The notes: a model not told the origin generated them from the sequence alone. DNA of 64,000 nucleotides from Weissella viridescens (GCF_003862435.1 NZ_RHGY01000001.1:62001-126000), one strand, 5' to 3'. Positions 42,861-53,258 are shown, numbered from the stretch's first letter. Numbers and translations are program-made.

Positions 42861-43550
42861 ATGGTAGTTCTTGAAGGAAAAAATATTGGAATTAGATTTG
42901 GTAAGCGCTGGTTATACCGACATGTGGATTTTGAATTGAAGTCACAACACGTGTTGGCGGTCATTGGTGATAATGGGGTTGGAAAGACCACGTTAATTCG
43001 TGCCATTTTAGAGCAACAAAAGTTAACAGAAGGGGAACTGATTTGGCCGAACAAGAAGCCGGTGATTCGCTATGTTCCCCAAGAACGTCCGGATGCCCAA
43101 GATTTTCCGTTACGCATTTCTGAATTTGTGAGTTTGAGTTTTGACCAGGGGATTCGGCCTTGGATGACGAAGGCAGAAAAAGCACAAATTCAACATATTT
43201 TGGAAGACACGCACTTGGTTGAATTGGCTGATCAACGGATTGACCAAGCTTCGGGTGGGGAACGGCAACGGTCTTACTTGGCGCAAGCGCTGTTGGTGGA
43301 TCCGGGTCTCTTGATTTTGGATGAAGCAACCGCAAATTTGGATAATATTGCCAAGTATGAATTGATGGACGTCGTGAAGCATTATCGTGATCATCATCAT
43401 CTTAGTATCATTATGATTAGTCATGATTTGGAAATTATTAAAGAGTACGCCGACGATTATCTCTTGCTCAAGCCTGAGGGTAGTGAGTATGGTGAGGTCA
43501 AGGATTTGGACGTGACACAGCTGGAGGTGGGAAATCAAGATCATGCTTAG
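42861..43550 (+). CDS. adcC: Zinc ABC transporter ATPase
   Basis: 229 residues. Walker A GDNGVGKTTLIRAI near residue 34, Q-loop VPQERPD, ABC signature ASGGERQRSYLAQAL, Walker B LLILDEAT, and H-loop IMISHD. It powers AdcB. It follows adcA directly and overlaps adcB by eight bases. Confidence 0.92.
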   Translation: MVVLEGKNIGIRFGKRWLYRHVDFELKSQHVLAVIGDNGVGKTTLIRAILEQQKLTEGELIWPNKKPVIRYVPQERPDAQDFPLRISEFVSLSFDQGIRPWMTKAEKAQIQHILEDTHLVELADQRIDQASGGERQRSYLAQALLVDPGLLILDEATANLDNIAKYELMDVVKHYRDHHHLSIIMISHDLEIIKEYADDYLLLKPEGSEYGEVKDLDVTQLEVGNQDHA

Positions 43551-44328
43551 TTATCCATTTATGCAAAATGCCTTTGTTGTTGGGACGCTAATTGCCATTG
43601 TCAGTGGTTTTATTGGGGTCTTTGTGGTGGCACGCCACATGTCGTTTTTAGCCCACACATTAAGTGAAATTGGCTTCGCCGGGGCGTCATTTGGCCTCTT
43701 TATGGGCTGGTCGCCGCTAATTGGGATGTTGATTTTTACCATTCTCGCTTCGACGACGATTGGTGAGTTGGGGATGCAAGAAAAGCGTTCTGAATCGTTA
43801 ATTTCAGCGGTGAGTGCCGTGGCAATTGGACTGGGAATCGCCTTCTTGGCGCTTTCGCAAAAGAATGCCAGCGCTGCGACGAGTATTCTATTCGGTTCGA
43901 TTTTCAGTATTAGCCATGCGAATGTCGTACAAGTGGTCGTCTTAGCCTTAATTGTTTTGGTTGTCGGTCTTCTGTGCTACCGACCTTTGCGTCACTTTGC
44001 CTTTGACTACAACACTGCGATCTTTAGTTTGAAGCACGTGGTGTTGATTGAAGTTTTGTTCTTAGTCTTGATGGCGATGACTGTGGCCATCTCATCCCAA
44101 GTTGTGGGATCATTGTTAATCTTTATTTTAATCACTTTGCCGGCTAGTGCAGCGATGCGCTGGGGCCGGACAGTGTGGCAGATGATTGGATTATCAGTTT
44201 TGTTTGGTGTTGTCGGTGTCTGGGCGGCATTGGTCTTATCTTATTGGACCAATGTGCCAGTATCGTTCTACATTGCCATCATTGAAGCGGGAATTTATTT
44301 TATTTCCTTAATTAAACGCAATGCGTAA
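43543..44328 (+). CDS. adcB: Zinc ABC transporter permease
   Basis: 261 residues with about eight membrane helices, ABC-3 family (ZnuB/AdcB). Typical motifs are MQNAFVVGTLIAIVSGFIGV, SFLAHTLSEIGFAGASFG, and SSQVVGSLLIFILITLPAS. It forms the channel for AdcA-bound zinc and ends the operon, followed by a hairpin at 44350. Confidence 0.92.
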   Translation: MLSYPFMQNAFVVGTLIAIVSGFIGVFVVARHMSFLAHTLSEIGFAGASFGLFMGWSPLIGMLIFTILASTTIGELGMQEKRSESLISAVSAVAIGLGIAFLALSQKNASAATSILFGSIFSISHANVVQVVVLALIVLVVGLLCYRPLRHFAFDYNTAIFSLKHVVLIEVLFLVLMAMTVAISSQVVGSLLIFILITLPASAAMRWGRTVWQMIGLSVLFGVVGVWAALVLSYWTNVPVSFYIAIIEAGIYFISLIKRNA

Positions 44329-44348
44329 TTGTTAATGAAATGATACAA

Positions 44349-44378
44349 TGGGCGGACAAATGTTCGTCCATTTTTGAT
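44349..44378 (+). terminator. Possible terminator of the adc operon
   Basis: TGGGCGGACA / TGTTCGTCCA-type stem with T run. Confidence 0.6.
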
Positions 44379-44438
44379 ATGATGGAGATTGATTGTATTT
44401 AGATATGAATTAACGTAAAAAAGGAAGTAATAAAAAAT

Positions 44439-46070
44439 ATGCTAACAGCTTCAAATGTTTCAATAGCTTTCAACGGTAAAAAGCTATACCAAGATGTTAA
44501 TCTTAAATTTACACCAGGAAACACATACGGAATTATTGGTGCCAATGGGGCCGGTAAGTCAACTTTCCTAAAGATTTTGGAAGGTAAGTTACAACCAACA
44601 ACTGGAACTGTTTCAATGGATCCAAACGAACGTATGTCATCATTGGTCCAAGATCACTTTGCCTTCGATGATTACACAGTGATGGATACTGTGATGCAAG
44701 GATACAAAGAACTTGCGGAAGTGAAGTCTGAAATGGACGCCATTTACGCGAAGCCTGATTTTTCTGATGAAGATGGTATCCGTGCAGGTGAACTTTCAGC
44801 GCAATTCGACGACATGAATGGTTGGACAGCTGAATCAGATGCCTCACAACTTTTGCAAAGTGTGGGTATTCCTGAAGAAATGCACCAAACGATGATGAGC
44901 GAATTGTCTGAAACGGAAAAGGTTAAGGTTTTGTTGGCCCAAGCTTTGTTCGGTAATCCTGACATTTTGATCTTGGACGAGCCGACTAACGGTTTGGATA
45001 CCAAGACCATTGCTTGGTTGGAAGACTTCTTGGCTGATTATCCAAATATCGTTATCGTTGTATCCCACGACCGTCACTTCTTGAACACTGTTTCAACAAT
45101 GACTTTGGATGTGGACTTCGGTAAGATTACAGAATTCGTGGGAAACTATGACTTCTGGAAGGAATCTTCAGAATTGGCATCACGTTTGCAAGCAAACGAA
45201 AACGCTAAGAAGGAAGAACAAATCAAAGAATTGCAAGACTTCGTGGCCCGCTTCTCAGCTAACGCCTCAAAGTCAAAGCAAGCCACTGCGCGTAAGAAGC
45301 AATTGGAAAAGATTACGTTGGATGACATCCAACCTTCAAGCCGTAAGTACCCATACGTACACTTTGATGTCGCACGTGAAATGGGAAATGACATGGTTAA
45401 GGTTGAAAACGTGTCAAAGACGGTTGATGGCGTTAAGTTGCTTGATAATGTGTCATTCACATTGCGTCCAAACGAAAAGACTTTAATCATGGCCGATAAC
45501 GACGTTGCGACAACTGCAATGTTGGACATCTTAGAAGGTAACATGGAACCTGATGAGGGAACTGTGACTTGGGGTGTGACAACTTCACGTGATTACCTTT
45601 CAAAGGACATGGGTAAGAATTTCCCTAAGCCTGATATGCCAATCCTTGATTTCTTACGCGATTTTGCGGGTAAGGACGAAGATGACAACACCTTCTTGCG
45701 TGGTTTGCTAGGTCGGATGTTGTTTAAGGGTGAAGATGTTGAAAAGACATTGGATGTCCTATCTGGGGGTGAAAAGGTCCGCGTTATGTTAGCTAAGCTA
45801 ATGTTGACGAAGCCAAATGTGTTGATTTTGGATGACCCAACGAACCACCTTGACTTGGAATCAATTACATCATTGAATGATGGTTTGATTGATTACAAGG
45901 GCGGCTTGATCTTCACATCACATGACCACACGTTCGCTCAAACGATTGCTGACCACATTATTGTGTTGGGTAAGCCTGGTGTCATTGAACGTGCCGAAAC
46001 GGATTACGATGAATTTATCGCTAACCCTGGCGTGCAAGATGCTTTGAAGGAACAAAATATTCAACTATAA
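44439..46070 (+). CDS. ABC-F family ATPase (YkpA-like)
   Basis: 543 residues with two ABC domains and no membrane helices. First Walker A GANGAGKSTFL, Walker B DILILDEPTNGLD and H-loop VSHDRHF; in the second, LSGGEKVRVMLAKL and LILDDPTNHLD. The linker (residues about 240-310) is charged and helical. ABC-F proteins act on the ribosome. YkpA of Bacillus is the closest type I recognise; no antibiotic-resistance role is implied. AAGGAAG precedes the start. Confidence 0.9.
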   Translation: MLTASNVSIAFNGKKLYQDVNLKFTPGNTYGIIGANGAGKSTFLKILEGKLQPTTGTVSMDPNERMSSLVQDHFAFDDYTVMDTVMQGYKELAEVKSEMDAIYAKPDFSDEDGIRAGELSAQFDDMNGWTAESDASQLLQSVGIPEEMHQTMMSELSETEKVKVLLAQALFGNPDILILDEPTNGLDTKTIAWLEDFLADYPNIVIVVSHDRHFLNTVSTMTLDVDFGKITEFVGNYDFWKESSELASRLQANENAKKEEQIKELQDFVARFSANASKSKQATARKKQLEKITLDDIQPSSRKYPYVHFDVAREMGNDMVKVENVSKTVDGVKLLDNVSFTLRPNEKTLIMADNDVATTAMLDILEGNMEPDEGTVTWGVTTSRDYLSKDMGKNFPKPDMPILDFLRDFAGKDEDDNTFLRGLLGRMLFKGEDVEKTLDVLSGGEKVRVMLAKLMLTKPNVLILDDPTNHLDLESITSLNDGLIDYKGGLIFTSHDHTFAQTIADHIIVLGKPGVIERAETDYDEFIANPGVQDALKEQNIQL

Positions 46071-46103
46071 CGAAAAGACGGACAATAATGTCCGTCTTTT
46101 TTG
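46070..46103 (+). terminator. Terminator after the ABC-F gene
   Basis: AAAAGACGGACA / TGTCCGTCTTTT stem with T run. Confidence 0.9.
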
Positions 46104-46166
46104 CTTGTGTTTTTGCCGAAATCATTTAAAAATAGAGATATATTATAAGTGTTAAAGGGGTTCAAC

Positions 46167-46658
46167 ATGGCAAAGAAAACAAAAGTGAAAAAAATTTTAG
46201 TTGAACAAATTTTAGATAAAGCAAATGTTCCATATGAAACAATTGTGTTTGAAGATGGGATGGATCGACATGCTGATGAGATGGAAAAGTACCATTTGGA
46301 TGACCATAGCATCTATAAGACATTGGCTCTAACGGGAAATGTCACGGGTCCTGTGATTGGGATTGTACCGATTGACGCACATTTAGACGAGAAGAAGTTA
46401 GCTGTTGTTTCAGGAAATAAAAAAGTTTCAATGATTCCAACGAAAGACTTACAGAAGACAACGGGTTATGTGCACGGTGCAAATAATCCAGTCGGCATTT
46501 GGCAAAATAAGAAGTTCCCAATTTATATTGACCAATCAGCACAAGATGCTGGAGAATTAACTGTTTCAGCGGGTGAAATCGGCCGTTCAATTCGGATTAA
46601 TGCTGAAGATTTAGCCAACTTTGTGTCAGGAACCTTTGCTGACTTACAACAAGCATGA
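46167..46658 (+). CDS. ybaK: Cys-tRNA(Pro)/YbaK-family deacylase
   Basis: 163 residues. It hydrolyses mischarged Cys-tRNA(Pro). YbaK/EbsC motifs are SIYKTLALTGN, GPVIGIVPIDAHLDEKKLA, and GYVHGANNPVGIWQNKKFP. The ATG at 46167 is preferred to the upstream ATG because AAGGGG sits just before it. The stop overlaps the ATG of the next gene. Confidence 0.9.
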   Translation: MAKKTKVKKILVEQILDKANVPYETIVFEDGMDRHADEMEKYHLDDHSIYKTLALTGNVTGPVIGIVPIDAHLDEKKLAVVSGNKKVSMIPTKDLQKTTGYVHGANNPVGIWQNKKFPIYIDQSAQDAGELTVSAGEIGRSIRINAEDLANFVSGTFADLQQA

Positions 46659-47374
46659 TGCAAAGTTACTTTACAACCTGGATTGAGTTGTTGTTAATTG
46701 TACTCGTCATGCCCTATGTGGGGGCTGCTGTGATTTCGGCAATCACGAAGCGGACGAATCAATTAATTGTGAATCGCTTTGGAAATCAGGCGCAATTTTA
46801 CTTTAGTTTTTTTGGTATCATTGTCCATGAACTTTCGCATGCCATTATGGCCCTAATCTTTCGGCACAAGATCGATAAAATCAGCCTAGTCCAGAAAGCG
46901 GATGTCGAACAGACTTTGGGGTATGTTTCACACGCCTGGAACCCCAAAAGTTTGTATCAACAATTAGGAAACTTCTTCATTGGGATGGGGCCGTTGTTTG
47001 GTATCGGATTAGCGGTATGGTTAACGACGTATCTCTGTTGGCCGCAACTATTGACGGCGCTTTTGGTTTTAGATGCAAGCCAATTATGGATGGGTGTTGT
47101 GTGGTGGCATTTACTAATTTGGATAATGTTATGTATTCAGTTTTGTTTAGCACTGAATTTGAGTCGGGCTGATTGGTAAAATATTCAGAGTGGTGTTGTG
47201 AGTTATATTGTCTTTTTGACGGTGCTTGCAATCCCAATTTGTTTTATCGTGACCGACACGCCCATGCTCTGGCAAAATTTTGGACGTTATATTTTATACT
47301 ATTTACTAGCCATGTTTGGGCTAAGTTTAGTGATTGACGTCGTGTTTAATTTCATAACGCGAACCAAAGAATGA
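46655..47374 (+). pseudogene. Membrane M50-like gene interrupted by an in-frame stop
   Basis: 174 codons up to TAA at 47177-47179, then a further 64 open codons in the same frame to TGA 47372-47374. The first part has a HELSHA zinc-protease-like motif (IIVHELSHAIMALIF) near residue 60 and several membrane helices. The second part (starting NIQSGVV) is also hydrophobic and ends RTKE, as a natural C-terminus would. The TAA sits where a Lys codon (AAA) would fit. The result is a premature stop, a recent nonsense mutation, or a readthrough. The family is the unnamed M50-like membrane group. Confidence 0.7.
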
Positions 47375-47384
47375 GGAGGGAATC

Positions 47385-48056
47385 ATGAACAATCAAGAGC
47401 AGGCGCAGTTAAAGGCACTCGATGCTTTTATGCGTAAACAATTAGGTCAAGATGAAAGTGGACATGATACAGGACACATTGACCGGGTGGTTCAATTGGC
47501 CCAACACCTCCTTGAATCAGAACCAACAGCCGACGCCTTTATTACATTAGCTGCGGCAACATTGCATGATACTTACGATGATAAATTGTTTGCTGACGTT
47601 GCTCACGCGAAACAACAAGTTGCGGATAAAATGTCGGAACTTCAAATTGCTGATGAGCGCCAAACGGCCATTTTTCAGATTATTGATAATATGTCTTGGA
47701 GTAAACAACGGTTTGGTAACCCTGAACCATTGGATATTTCGGGACAAATCGTGCAAGATGCTGATCGATTAGAGGCGATAGGGATGATTGCGGTTGCCCG
47801 TGTGATTCAGTATGGTGTACAAGCCCATCACGCTTTGTACGATCCAAGTATCCCGCCACGTGACCTTAAGACGAAGGCAGATTACCGTAATCCTGCTGGT
47901 GAGACGATGATTAATCACTTTGATGAGAAGTTATTCCTGTTAAAAGATTATCTGAACACTGACGAGGGAAAGCGCATTGGGGCCATTCGTGATGCAGCCA
48001 TGCATCAGTTTGTCGACCAATTTAAGGCCGAATGGGCCGGAACAGATTATGCATAA
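47385..48056 (+). CDS. HD-domain phosphohydrolase (YedJ-like)
   Basis: 223 residues. HD metal residues are His31 (SGHDTGHIDRV) and the pair His61-Asp62 in ATLHDTYDD, and an Asp at DADRLEAIGM. It is related to YedJ-type predicted phosphohydrolases. Substrate unknown. GAGGAGGG precedes the start, eleven bases after the broken M50-like gene. Confidence 0.87.
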   Translation: MNNQEQAQLKALDAFMRKQLGQDESGHDTGHIDRVVQLAQHLLESEPTADAFITLAAATLHDTYDDKLFADVAHAKQQVADKMSELQIADERQTAIFQIIDNMSWSKQRFGNPEPLDISGQIVQDADRLEAIGMIAVARVIQYGVQAHHALYDPSIPPRDLKTKADYRNPAGETMINHFDEKLFLLKDYLNTDEGKRIGAIRDAAMHQFVDQFKAEWAGTDYA

Positions 48057-48059
48057 AAT

Positions 48060-48102
48060 GATAAAGTGGTCCAACCAATCCTTTTGGTTGGACCACTTTT
48101 GT
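48060..48102 (+). terminator. Terminator after the HD gene
   Basis: 16-bp stem AAAGTGGTCCAACCAA / TTGGTTGGACCACTTT with a T-containing tail. Confidence 0.8.
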
Positions 48103-48141
48103 GGTATGCTAAACGCAAGTTTACAAGATGGAGAGGGTTGT

Positions 48142-48873
48142 ATGGAACAAGAGGCAATTTACTTACGCGTATTAACCGACTTGAAAAAGCGGATTAATCA
48201 ACAAGAATTTGCGACATTAAAACTGCCTGACGAACGTTCACTTGCCGTTGCATACGATGTGTCACGGAGTTCAATTAAGCGCGCTTTGAATGTCTTAGCG
48301 CAACAAGGCATTATTTTTAAGAAACGTGGGTCAGGAACTTTTGTGAATCCACTATATATGAAAAATCAAACCATGTTTCAATCAACCGGGCATAGCTTGG
48401 GCGTTTCGGACTCCTTTAGAATCGACGGGGAAGCGCCAGCAATCGAACTGGTTTCATTTGATAAACAATCAGCCGATAAGGACACACAATTAGCCCTATT
48501 TTTAGAAGAGGGTGAAGAGGTATACCATATTAAACGATTGCGTCAATTACAGGGTAAAACATTTATGAGTGAGGATGCTTTAGTACCCGTAAAATTATTG
48601 CCCAATTTAACAGAGGCGGATGTGCATGCTTCGTTATTTAAATACGCAGAATTAACAACAAAAAAACCGGTTACCCGATCATTTTTGACGGTATCAGCCG
48701 AACCATCAACGCCCCAAGACCAAGCATCCTTAGGCTTAAAACCAACGGAACCAGTCGGTGTGATGGCGGGAATTTATTTTTTGGATGATGGGACGCCATT
48801 TGAAGTCGGAACCATGCGAATCCATTATAAATATATGCGATATAATAGTTTTGATAGTTTAGATGGTGAATAG
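48142..48873 (+). CDS. GntR/HutC-family transcriptional regulator
   Basis: 243 residues. N-terminal winged helix (LPDERSLAVAYDVSRSSIKRALNVLAQQGI, then KKRGSGTFV) and a C-terminal UTRA ligand domain of about 150 residues. The start at 48142 follows GAGAGGG; a longer upstream frame has no such site. It stands upstream of the phosphoketolase gene, separated by a terminator and promoter; regulation of phosphoketolase is possible but not shown. Confidence 0.85.
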   Translation: MEQEAIYLRVLTDLKKRINQQEFATLKLPDERSLAVAYDVSRSSIKRALNVLAQQGIIFKKRGSGTFVNPLYMKNQTMFQSTGHSLGVSDSFRIDGEAPAIELVSFDKQSADKDTQLALFLEEGEEVYHIKRLRQLQGKTFMSEDALVPVKLLPNLTEADVHASLFKYAELTTKKPVTRSFLTVSAEPSTPQDQASLGLKPTEPVGVMAGIYFLDDGTPFEVGTMRIHYKYMRYNSFDSLDGE

Positions 48874-48892
48874 GACTTTGGAACCACAAATG

Positions 48893-48932
48893 AATCAAAT
48901 AATTGGACCGTTCCAATTATTTGATTTTTCTT
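48893..48932 (+). terminator. Terminator after the GntR gene
   Basis: AATCAAATAATTGGA / TCCAATTATTTGATT stem with T-rich tail. Confidence 0.85.
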
Positions 48933-48959
48933 GTATGTCGTATTTAAATCTGTTATCAT
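48931..48959 (+). promoter_or_regulatory. Promoter of the phosphoketolase gene
   Basis: TTGTAT (48931-48936), 17 bases, extended -10 TGTTATCAT. The 5' UTR then contains a stem-loop (GACTTAGGAGA / TCTTCTAAAGTC, 48970-48998) before the ribosome site. Confidence 0.6.
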
Positions 48960-49035
48960 AATTGTGTTGACTTAGGAGAATTGTCTTCTAAAGTCGTAAC
49001 TTATTTCTCAAACAATTTATTAAGGAGATATCAAA

Positions 49036-51489
49036 ATGGCAGTAGATTTTGATTCAAAAGAATACCTTGAAAAAGTTGACGCCTGGTGGCGTGCAACCAA
49101 CTACCTTTCAGCTGGTATGATTTTCTTGAAGAGCAACCCATTGTTCTCAGTTACTAACACACCAATTACTTCTGAAGACGTTAAGGTAAAGCCTATCGGA
49201 CACTGGGGAACTATCTCAGGTCAAACTTTCCTTTACGCTCACGCAAACCGTTTGATCAACAAGTACGGTTTGAACTTGTTCTACATCGGTGGCCCTGGTC
49301 ACGGTGGACAAGTTATGGTTACGAACTCATACCTTGATGGTACTTACACTGAAGATTATCCTGAAATTACTCAAGATATCGAAGGTATGTCACGTTTGTT
49401 CAAGCGTTTCTCATTCCCCGGTGGAATTGGATCTCACATGACAGCCCAAACTCCAGGTTCATTGCATGAAGGTGGAGAATTAGGTTACTCATTGTCACAC
49501 GCCGTTGGTGCTGTGTTGGATAACCCTGATCAACTTGGTTTCACTGTTGTTGGTGATGGAGAAGCTGAAACTGGTCCATCAATGACTGCATGGAACGGTA
49601 TCAAGTTCTTGAACCCAAAGACTGATGGTGCGGTTTTGCCTATTTTGGATCTTAACGGATTCAAGATTTCAAACCCAACTTTGTTTGCACGTATGTCAGA
49701 CGAAGAAATCTCAAAGTTCTTTGAAGGTTTGGGATGGTCACCTCGTTTCATCGAAAACGATGACATTCATGACTACATGGCTTACCACGAAAAGGCTGCT
49801 CAAGTCTTTGACCAAGCTATTGAAGACATCCAAGCAATCCAAAAGGACGCTCGTGAAAACGATCGTTACCAAGACGGTGAAATTGCAGCATGGCCTGTAA
49901 TTATCGCTCGCTTGCCAAAGGGTTGGGGTGGACCACGTTTCGACGCTAAGGGTAACCCTATCGAAGATTCATTCCGTGCCCACCAAGTGCCACTTCCTTT
50001 GTCAGCTGGACACATGGAAACTTTGGACCAATTCGAAGAATGGATGAACTCATACAAGCCTGAAGAATTGTTCAACGCTGATGGTTCATTGAAGTCAGAA
50101 ATCGCTGAAATTGCACCTAAGGGTGACAAGCGTATTTCAGACAACCCAATCACTAATGGTGGTGCCCCTAAGGGTCAATCATCAAAGGATTTGGATTTGC
50201 CAGACTGGAAGAAGTTTGCTAACGAAATTACTGCTGAAAACCGTGGTACTGAATTAGCTGACGGAAACCGTAACATGGACATGAACGTATTGTCAGGATT
50301 CTTTGCTGAAGTTGCACGCATGAACCCTACATCATTCCGTATCTTCGGACCTGATGAAACAATGTCAAACCGTCTATGGGACATGTTCAAGATGACTAAC
50401 CGTCAATGGATGGAACCAACAGAATTCCCTAATGACGAATTCGTTGCTCCTGAAGGACGTATCATCGATTCACAACTTTCAGAACACCAAGCTGAAGGTT
50501 GGTTGGAAGCATACACATTGACTGGTCGTGTTGGTGTATTCGCATCATACGAATCATTCCTACGTGTCGTTGACTCAATGATCACACAACACTTCAAGTG
50601 GTTGCGTCACGCCTCAGAGCAATCATGGCGTAATGATTACCCATCATTGAACTTGATTTCAACTTCAACTGTATTCCAACAAGATCACAACGGTTACACT
50701 CACCAAGATCCAGGTATGTTGACTCACTTGGCCGAAAAGAAGGCAGACTTCATTCGCCAATACTTGCCAGCTGATGGAAACACTTTGTTGGCCGTATTCA
50801 GCCGTGCGTTCTCAGAACGTAGCAAGATCAACCACGTTGTTGCATCAAAGCAACCTCGTCAACAATGGTTCTCTGCTGAAGAAGCTGAACTTTTGGCTAA
50901 CGAAGGTTTGGCAGTTATCGATTGGGCTTCTACTGCCCCACAAGGTAAGGCAGATATCGTATTTGCTTCAGCCGGTGCGGAACCTACTATCGAAACTTTG
51001 GCAGCCGTTGACCTTGTTAACCATGCCTTCCCTGAAGTTGCATTGCGCTATGTCAACGTTGTTGAATTGATGCGTTTGCAAGCTAAGAACGGTGCAATGA
51101 ACGACGAACGTTCATTGTCAGATGACGAGTTCTCAGAATACTTCGGTGAATCTGGAACACCTGTAATCTTCGGATTCCACGGTTACGAAGATTTGATCGA
51201 ATCATTCTTCTACCAACGTCAACACTTGGGATTGCACCCACATGGTTACCGTGAAGATGGTGATATTACTACGCAATACGACATGCGTGTATACTCAGAA
51301 TTGGATCGTTTCCACCAAGCTAAGGATGCTGTTGCTACTTTGGCAGCTAACGGCGTTATCAACGAAGAGAAGGCTGGCGCTTTCTTGGAGAAGATGGACG
51401 AAATCTTGGCAAAGCACTTCGACGTTACTCGTAACGAAGGTCGTGACATTGAAGAATTCACTGACTGGAAGTGGGAACCATTGGTTTAA
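49036..51489 (+). CDS. xpkA: Xylulose-5-phosphate/fructose-6-phosphate phosphoketolase
   Basis: 817 residues, a thiamine-diphosphate enzyme. It splits xylulose 5-phosphate to glyceraldehyde 3-phosphate and acetyl-phosphate, the key reaction of heterofermentation. Motifs: [20 protein letters not shown] near residues 49-68, [26 protein letters not shown] (ThDP/Mg site), and [13 protein letters not shown]. Length is that of the family. AAGGAG precedes the start; codon use is strongly biased, as for a highly expressed gene. Confidence 0.97.
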   Translation: MAVDFDSKEYLEKVDAWWRATNYLSAGMIFLKSNPLFSVTNTPITSEDVKVKPIGHWGTISGQTFLYAHANRLINKYGLNLFYIGGPGHGGQVMVTNSYLDGTYTEDYPEITQDIEGMSRLFKRFSFPGGIGSHMTAQTPGSLHEGGELGYSLSHAVGAVLDNPDQLGFTVVGDGEAETGPSMTAWNGIKFLNPKTDGAVLPILDLNGFKISNPTLFARMSDEEISKFFEGLGWSPRFIENDDIHDYMAYHEKAAQVFDQAIEDIQAIQKDARENDRYQDGEIAAWPVIIARLPKGWGGPRFDAKGNPIEDSFRAHQVPLPLSAGHMETLDQFEEWMNSYKPEELFNADGSLKSEIAEIAPKGDKRISDNPITNGGAPKGQSSKDLDLPDWKKFANEITAENRGTELADGNRNMDMNVLSGFFAEVARMNPTSFRIFGPDETMSNRLWDMFKMTNRQWMEPTEFPNDEFVAPEGRIIDSQLSEHQAEGWLEAYTLTGRVGVFASYESFLRVVDSMITQHFKWLRHASEQSWRNDYPSLNLISTSTVFQQDHNGYTHQDPGMLTHLAEKKADFIRQYLPADGNTLLAVFSRAFSERSKINHVVASKQPRQQWFSAEEAELLANEGLAVIDWASTAPQGKADIVFASAGAEPTIETLAAVDLVNHAFPEVALRYVNVVELMRLQAKNGAMNDERSLSDDEFSEYFGESGTPVIFGFHGYEDLIESFFYQRQHLGLHPHGYREDGDITTQYDMRVYSELDRFHQAKDAVATLAANGVINEEKAGAFLEKMDEILAKHFDVTRNEGRDIEEFTDWKWEPLV

Positions 51490-51524
51490 TCAACCTGCGT
51501 TGATTAGCTAATCGTTTTACTAAA

Positions 51525-51577
51525 AATAAAAGCTAGAAAATATCACTTATTGATGTTTTCTAGCTTTTTTATTTGTC
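51525..51577 (+). terminator. Terminator after the phosphoketolase gene
   Basis: AAAAGCTAGAAAA / TTTTCTAGCTTTT stem with T run. Confidence 0.9.
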
Positions 51578-51626
51578 CGAATTAACCTATAATGAGAATA
51601 ATTAAATCAATAGGAGTGGACACGAC

Positions 51627-52439
51627 ATGGTAAATAGCTTTCCTCAAGTGGTAACAATTGCTGGTAACGATAGTGATGGATCAGCAGGTGGTCCTGCCGA
51701 CTTGCATACATTCTTTGCCCGAGATACGTATGGCATGATGATTTTAACTGCAGCCGTAGCGGGTAATTCATATGGTATTCAAGACCAACGAACAATGCCG
51801 TTGGATTTTATTACGCAACAATTTACGAGTATTGCCGACGATTTTGATATTCGTGCAGCTAAAACAGGAATGTTGGCCGATCAAGCAATTATTCATAATG
51901 TTGTCGAAAATCTCAAGCGCGTTTCCTTTGGTGATTTGGTCGTTGATCCAGTGATTTCAACCAAGCACGGTGCAACATTGCTCGAAATGGATGCGATTCA
52001 AGCCGTGCAAAATGAGTTATTGCCTTTGGCGACCATCACAACGCCAAATATTTATGAGGGTGAGTTACTTGCCGATATGAGTATTGATTCACCTGATGAT
52101 ATGGAAGAAGCGGCACGTAAAATCCAAAGCTTTGGAGCCAAGAATGTTTTGTTAAAGGGCCGTCACGCGGACGCTAAGCAACTTGAAGTGACTGACCTAT
52201 TGTTACTCGAAAATGGGGAAACACACTGGCTAACGGAACCATATGTGGACACAACGCACATTAACGGTACTGGTGATACTTTGTCATCCGTGATTGTCTC
52301 TGAATTAGCGAAGGGACAATCAATTCTCGAAGCTGTTAAATTAGCTAAGACGTTGACTTACCAAGCCATCGCTGAAACGATTGATGTGGGTCACCAATTT
52401 GGACCAATTAACATCTGGGCTGCACAAGATAAGGCATAA
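51627..52439 (+). CDS. PfkB/ThiD-type kinase (pyridoxine or hydroxymethylpyrimidine kinase)
   Basis: 270 residues. The ribokinase-fold ThiD family: VTIAGNDSDGSAGGPADLHTF at the N-terminus, DPVISTKHGATLL, NIYEGELL and HINGTGDTLSS with the catalytic Asp. The family contains pyridoxine and hydroxymethylpyrimidine kinases; lactic acid bacteria use the form as a B6 kinase, so I leave the gene symbol open. AGGAGTGG precedes the start. Confidence 0.87.
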   Translation: MVNSFPQVVTIAGNDSDGSAGGPADLHTFFARDTYGMMILTAAVAGNSYGIQDQRTMPLDFITQQFTSIADDFDIRAAKTGMLADQAIIHNVVENLKRVSFGDLVVDPVISTKHGATLLEMDAIQAVQNELLPLATITTPNIYEGELLADMSIDSPDDMEEAARKIQSFGAKNVLLKGRHADAKQLEVTDLLLLENGETHWLTEPYVDTTHINGTGDTLSSVIVSELAKGQSILEAVKLAKTLTYQAIAETIDVGHQFGPINIWAAQDKA

Positions 52440-52495
52440 AGCTTAAAAATTTGATACACTTAGTACTTAAGATAAATTAATGAGGTATTATATCT

Positions 52496-53215
52496 ATGAT
52501 TGTATTATTAGTACTAGGGATTGTGTTTTTACTTTATGCATTACTCCAATACGTACAACATCACTCAATTCGTTGGATTCCAATTGTAATTGGTGTTGTA
52601 TTGATTGGCTTGAACACGTGGGGCTTGAAGGTTGACGATCAGGATCATTTGTTTATGACAAAGCGTTCTGATTCAACAACCGAAAAAATTAAGCCAGCGG
52701 AAGAATTGGGTTCATACAAGTTCATCACCACTGAAAAGGTTGATGGTGGGAAGCGTTATACCTATGATATGGGGGATAAAACTTACCAGACTTTAGCTGA
52801 AGGTACCAAGATGACGCTAAAGACTGGGTCACCAGCAACGTTGAAGACGAACTTGACCACGTACCAAACGGACAATGCCTTTGACCGCTTTATGCGCATG
52901 GGACAAAATCAAAAGACAGGTACGAAAACGTCTTATGTGATGACGATTCCAAAGGATTGGCATGTATTAACGACGAGTCAATATCAACAATTGGCAGATT
53001 TGAACAAGAATTCGGATAAGACGATTTCGGATGCGGTTGCCAAGCAAGTGAAGGTTGAATTTGCCAAGCAATACAAACAAAATCCAAATTTCTTGAAGAA
53101 TAAAAAAGCACAAAAGGCTGTACAAGAAAAAGTTGTGCAAACAGAGACACAAAAGTATAACGCAGCGTTGAACGCGCAAATTAGTCAGAAATTGAAAGAT
53201 TGGCATGTTAAATAA
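52496..53215 (+). CDS. DUF4811-domain membrane protein
   Basis: 239 residues. Two N-terminal membrane helices (LLVLGIVFLLYALLQYVQ and WIPIVIGVVLIGLNTWGL), then a predicted extracytoplasmic domain of about 170 residues with Lys-rich C-terminal helices. The DUF4811 family is restricted to lactic acid bacteria and its function is unknown. GAGGTATTATATCT precedes the start; a hairpin follows. Confidence 0.8.
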   Translation: MIVLLVLGIVFLLYALLQYVQHHSIRWIPIVIGVVLIGLNTWGLKVDDQDHLFMTKRSDSTTEKIKPAEELGSYKFITTEKVDGGKRYTYDMGDKTYQTLAEGTKMTLKTGSPATLKTNLTTYQTDNAFDRFMRMGQNQKTGTKTSYVMTIPKDWHVLTTSQYQQLADLNKNSDKTISDAVAKQVKVEFAKQYKQNPNFLKNKKAQKAVQEKVVQTETQKYNAALNAQISQKLKDWHVK

Positions 53216-53220
53216 ATAAA

Positions 53221-53258
53221 TGAACCAAGCAACTAGTCTGTTGTTTGGTTTTTTATTA
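53221..53258 (+). terminator. Terminator after the DUF4811 gene
   Basis: AACCAAGCAAC / GTTGTTTGGTT stem (one G-U) with T run. Confidence 0.75.
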
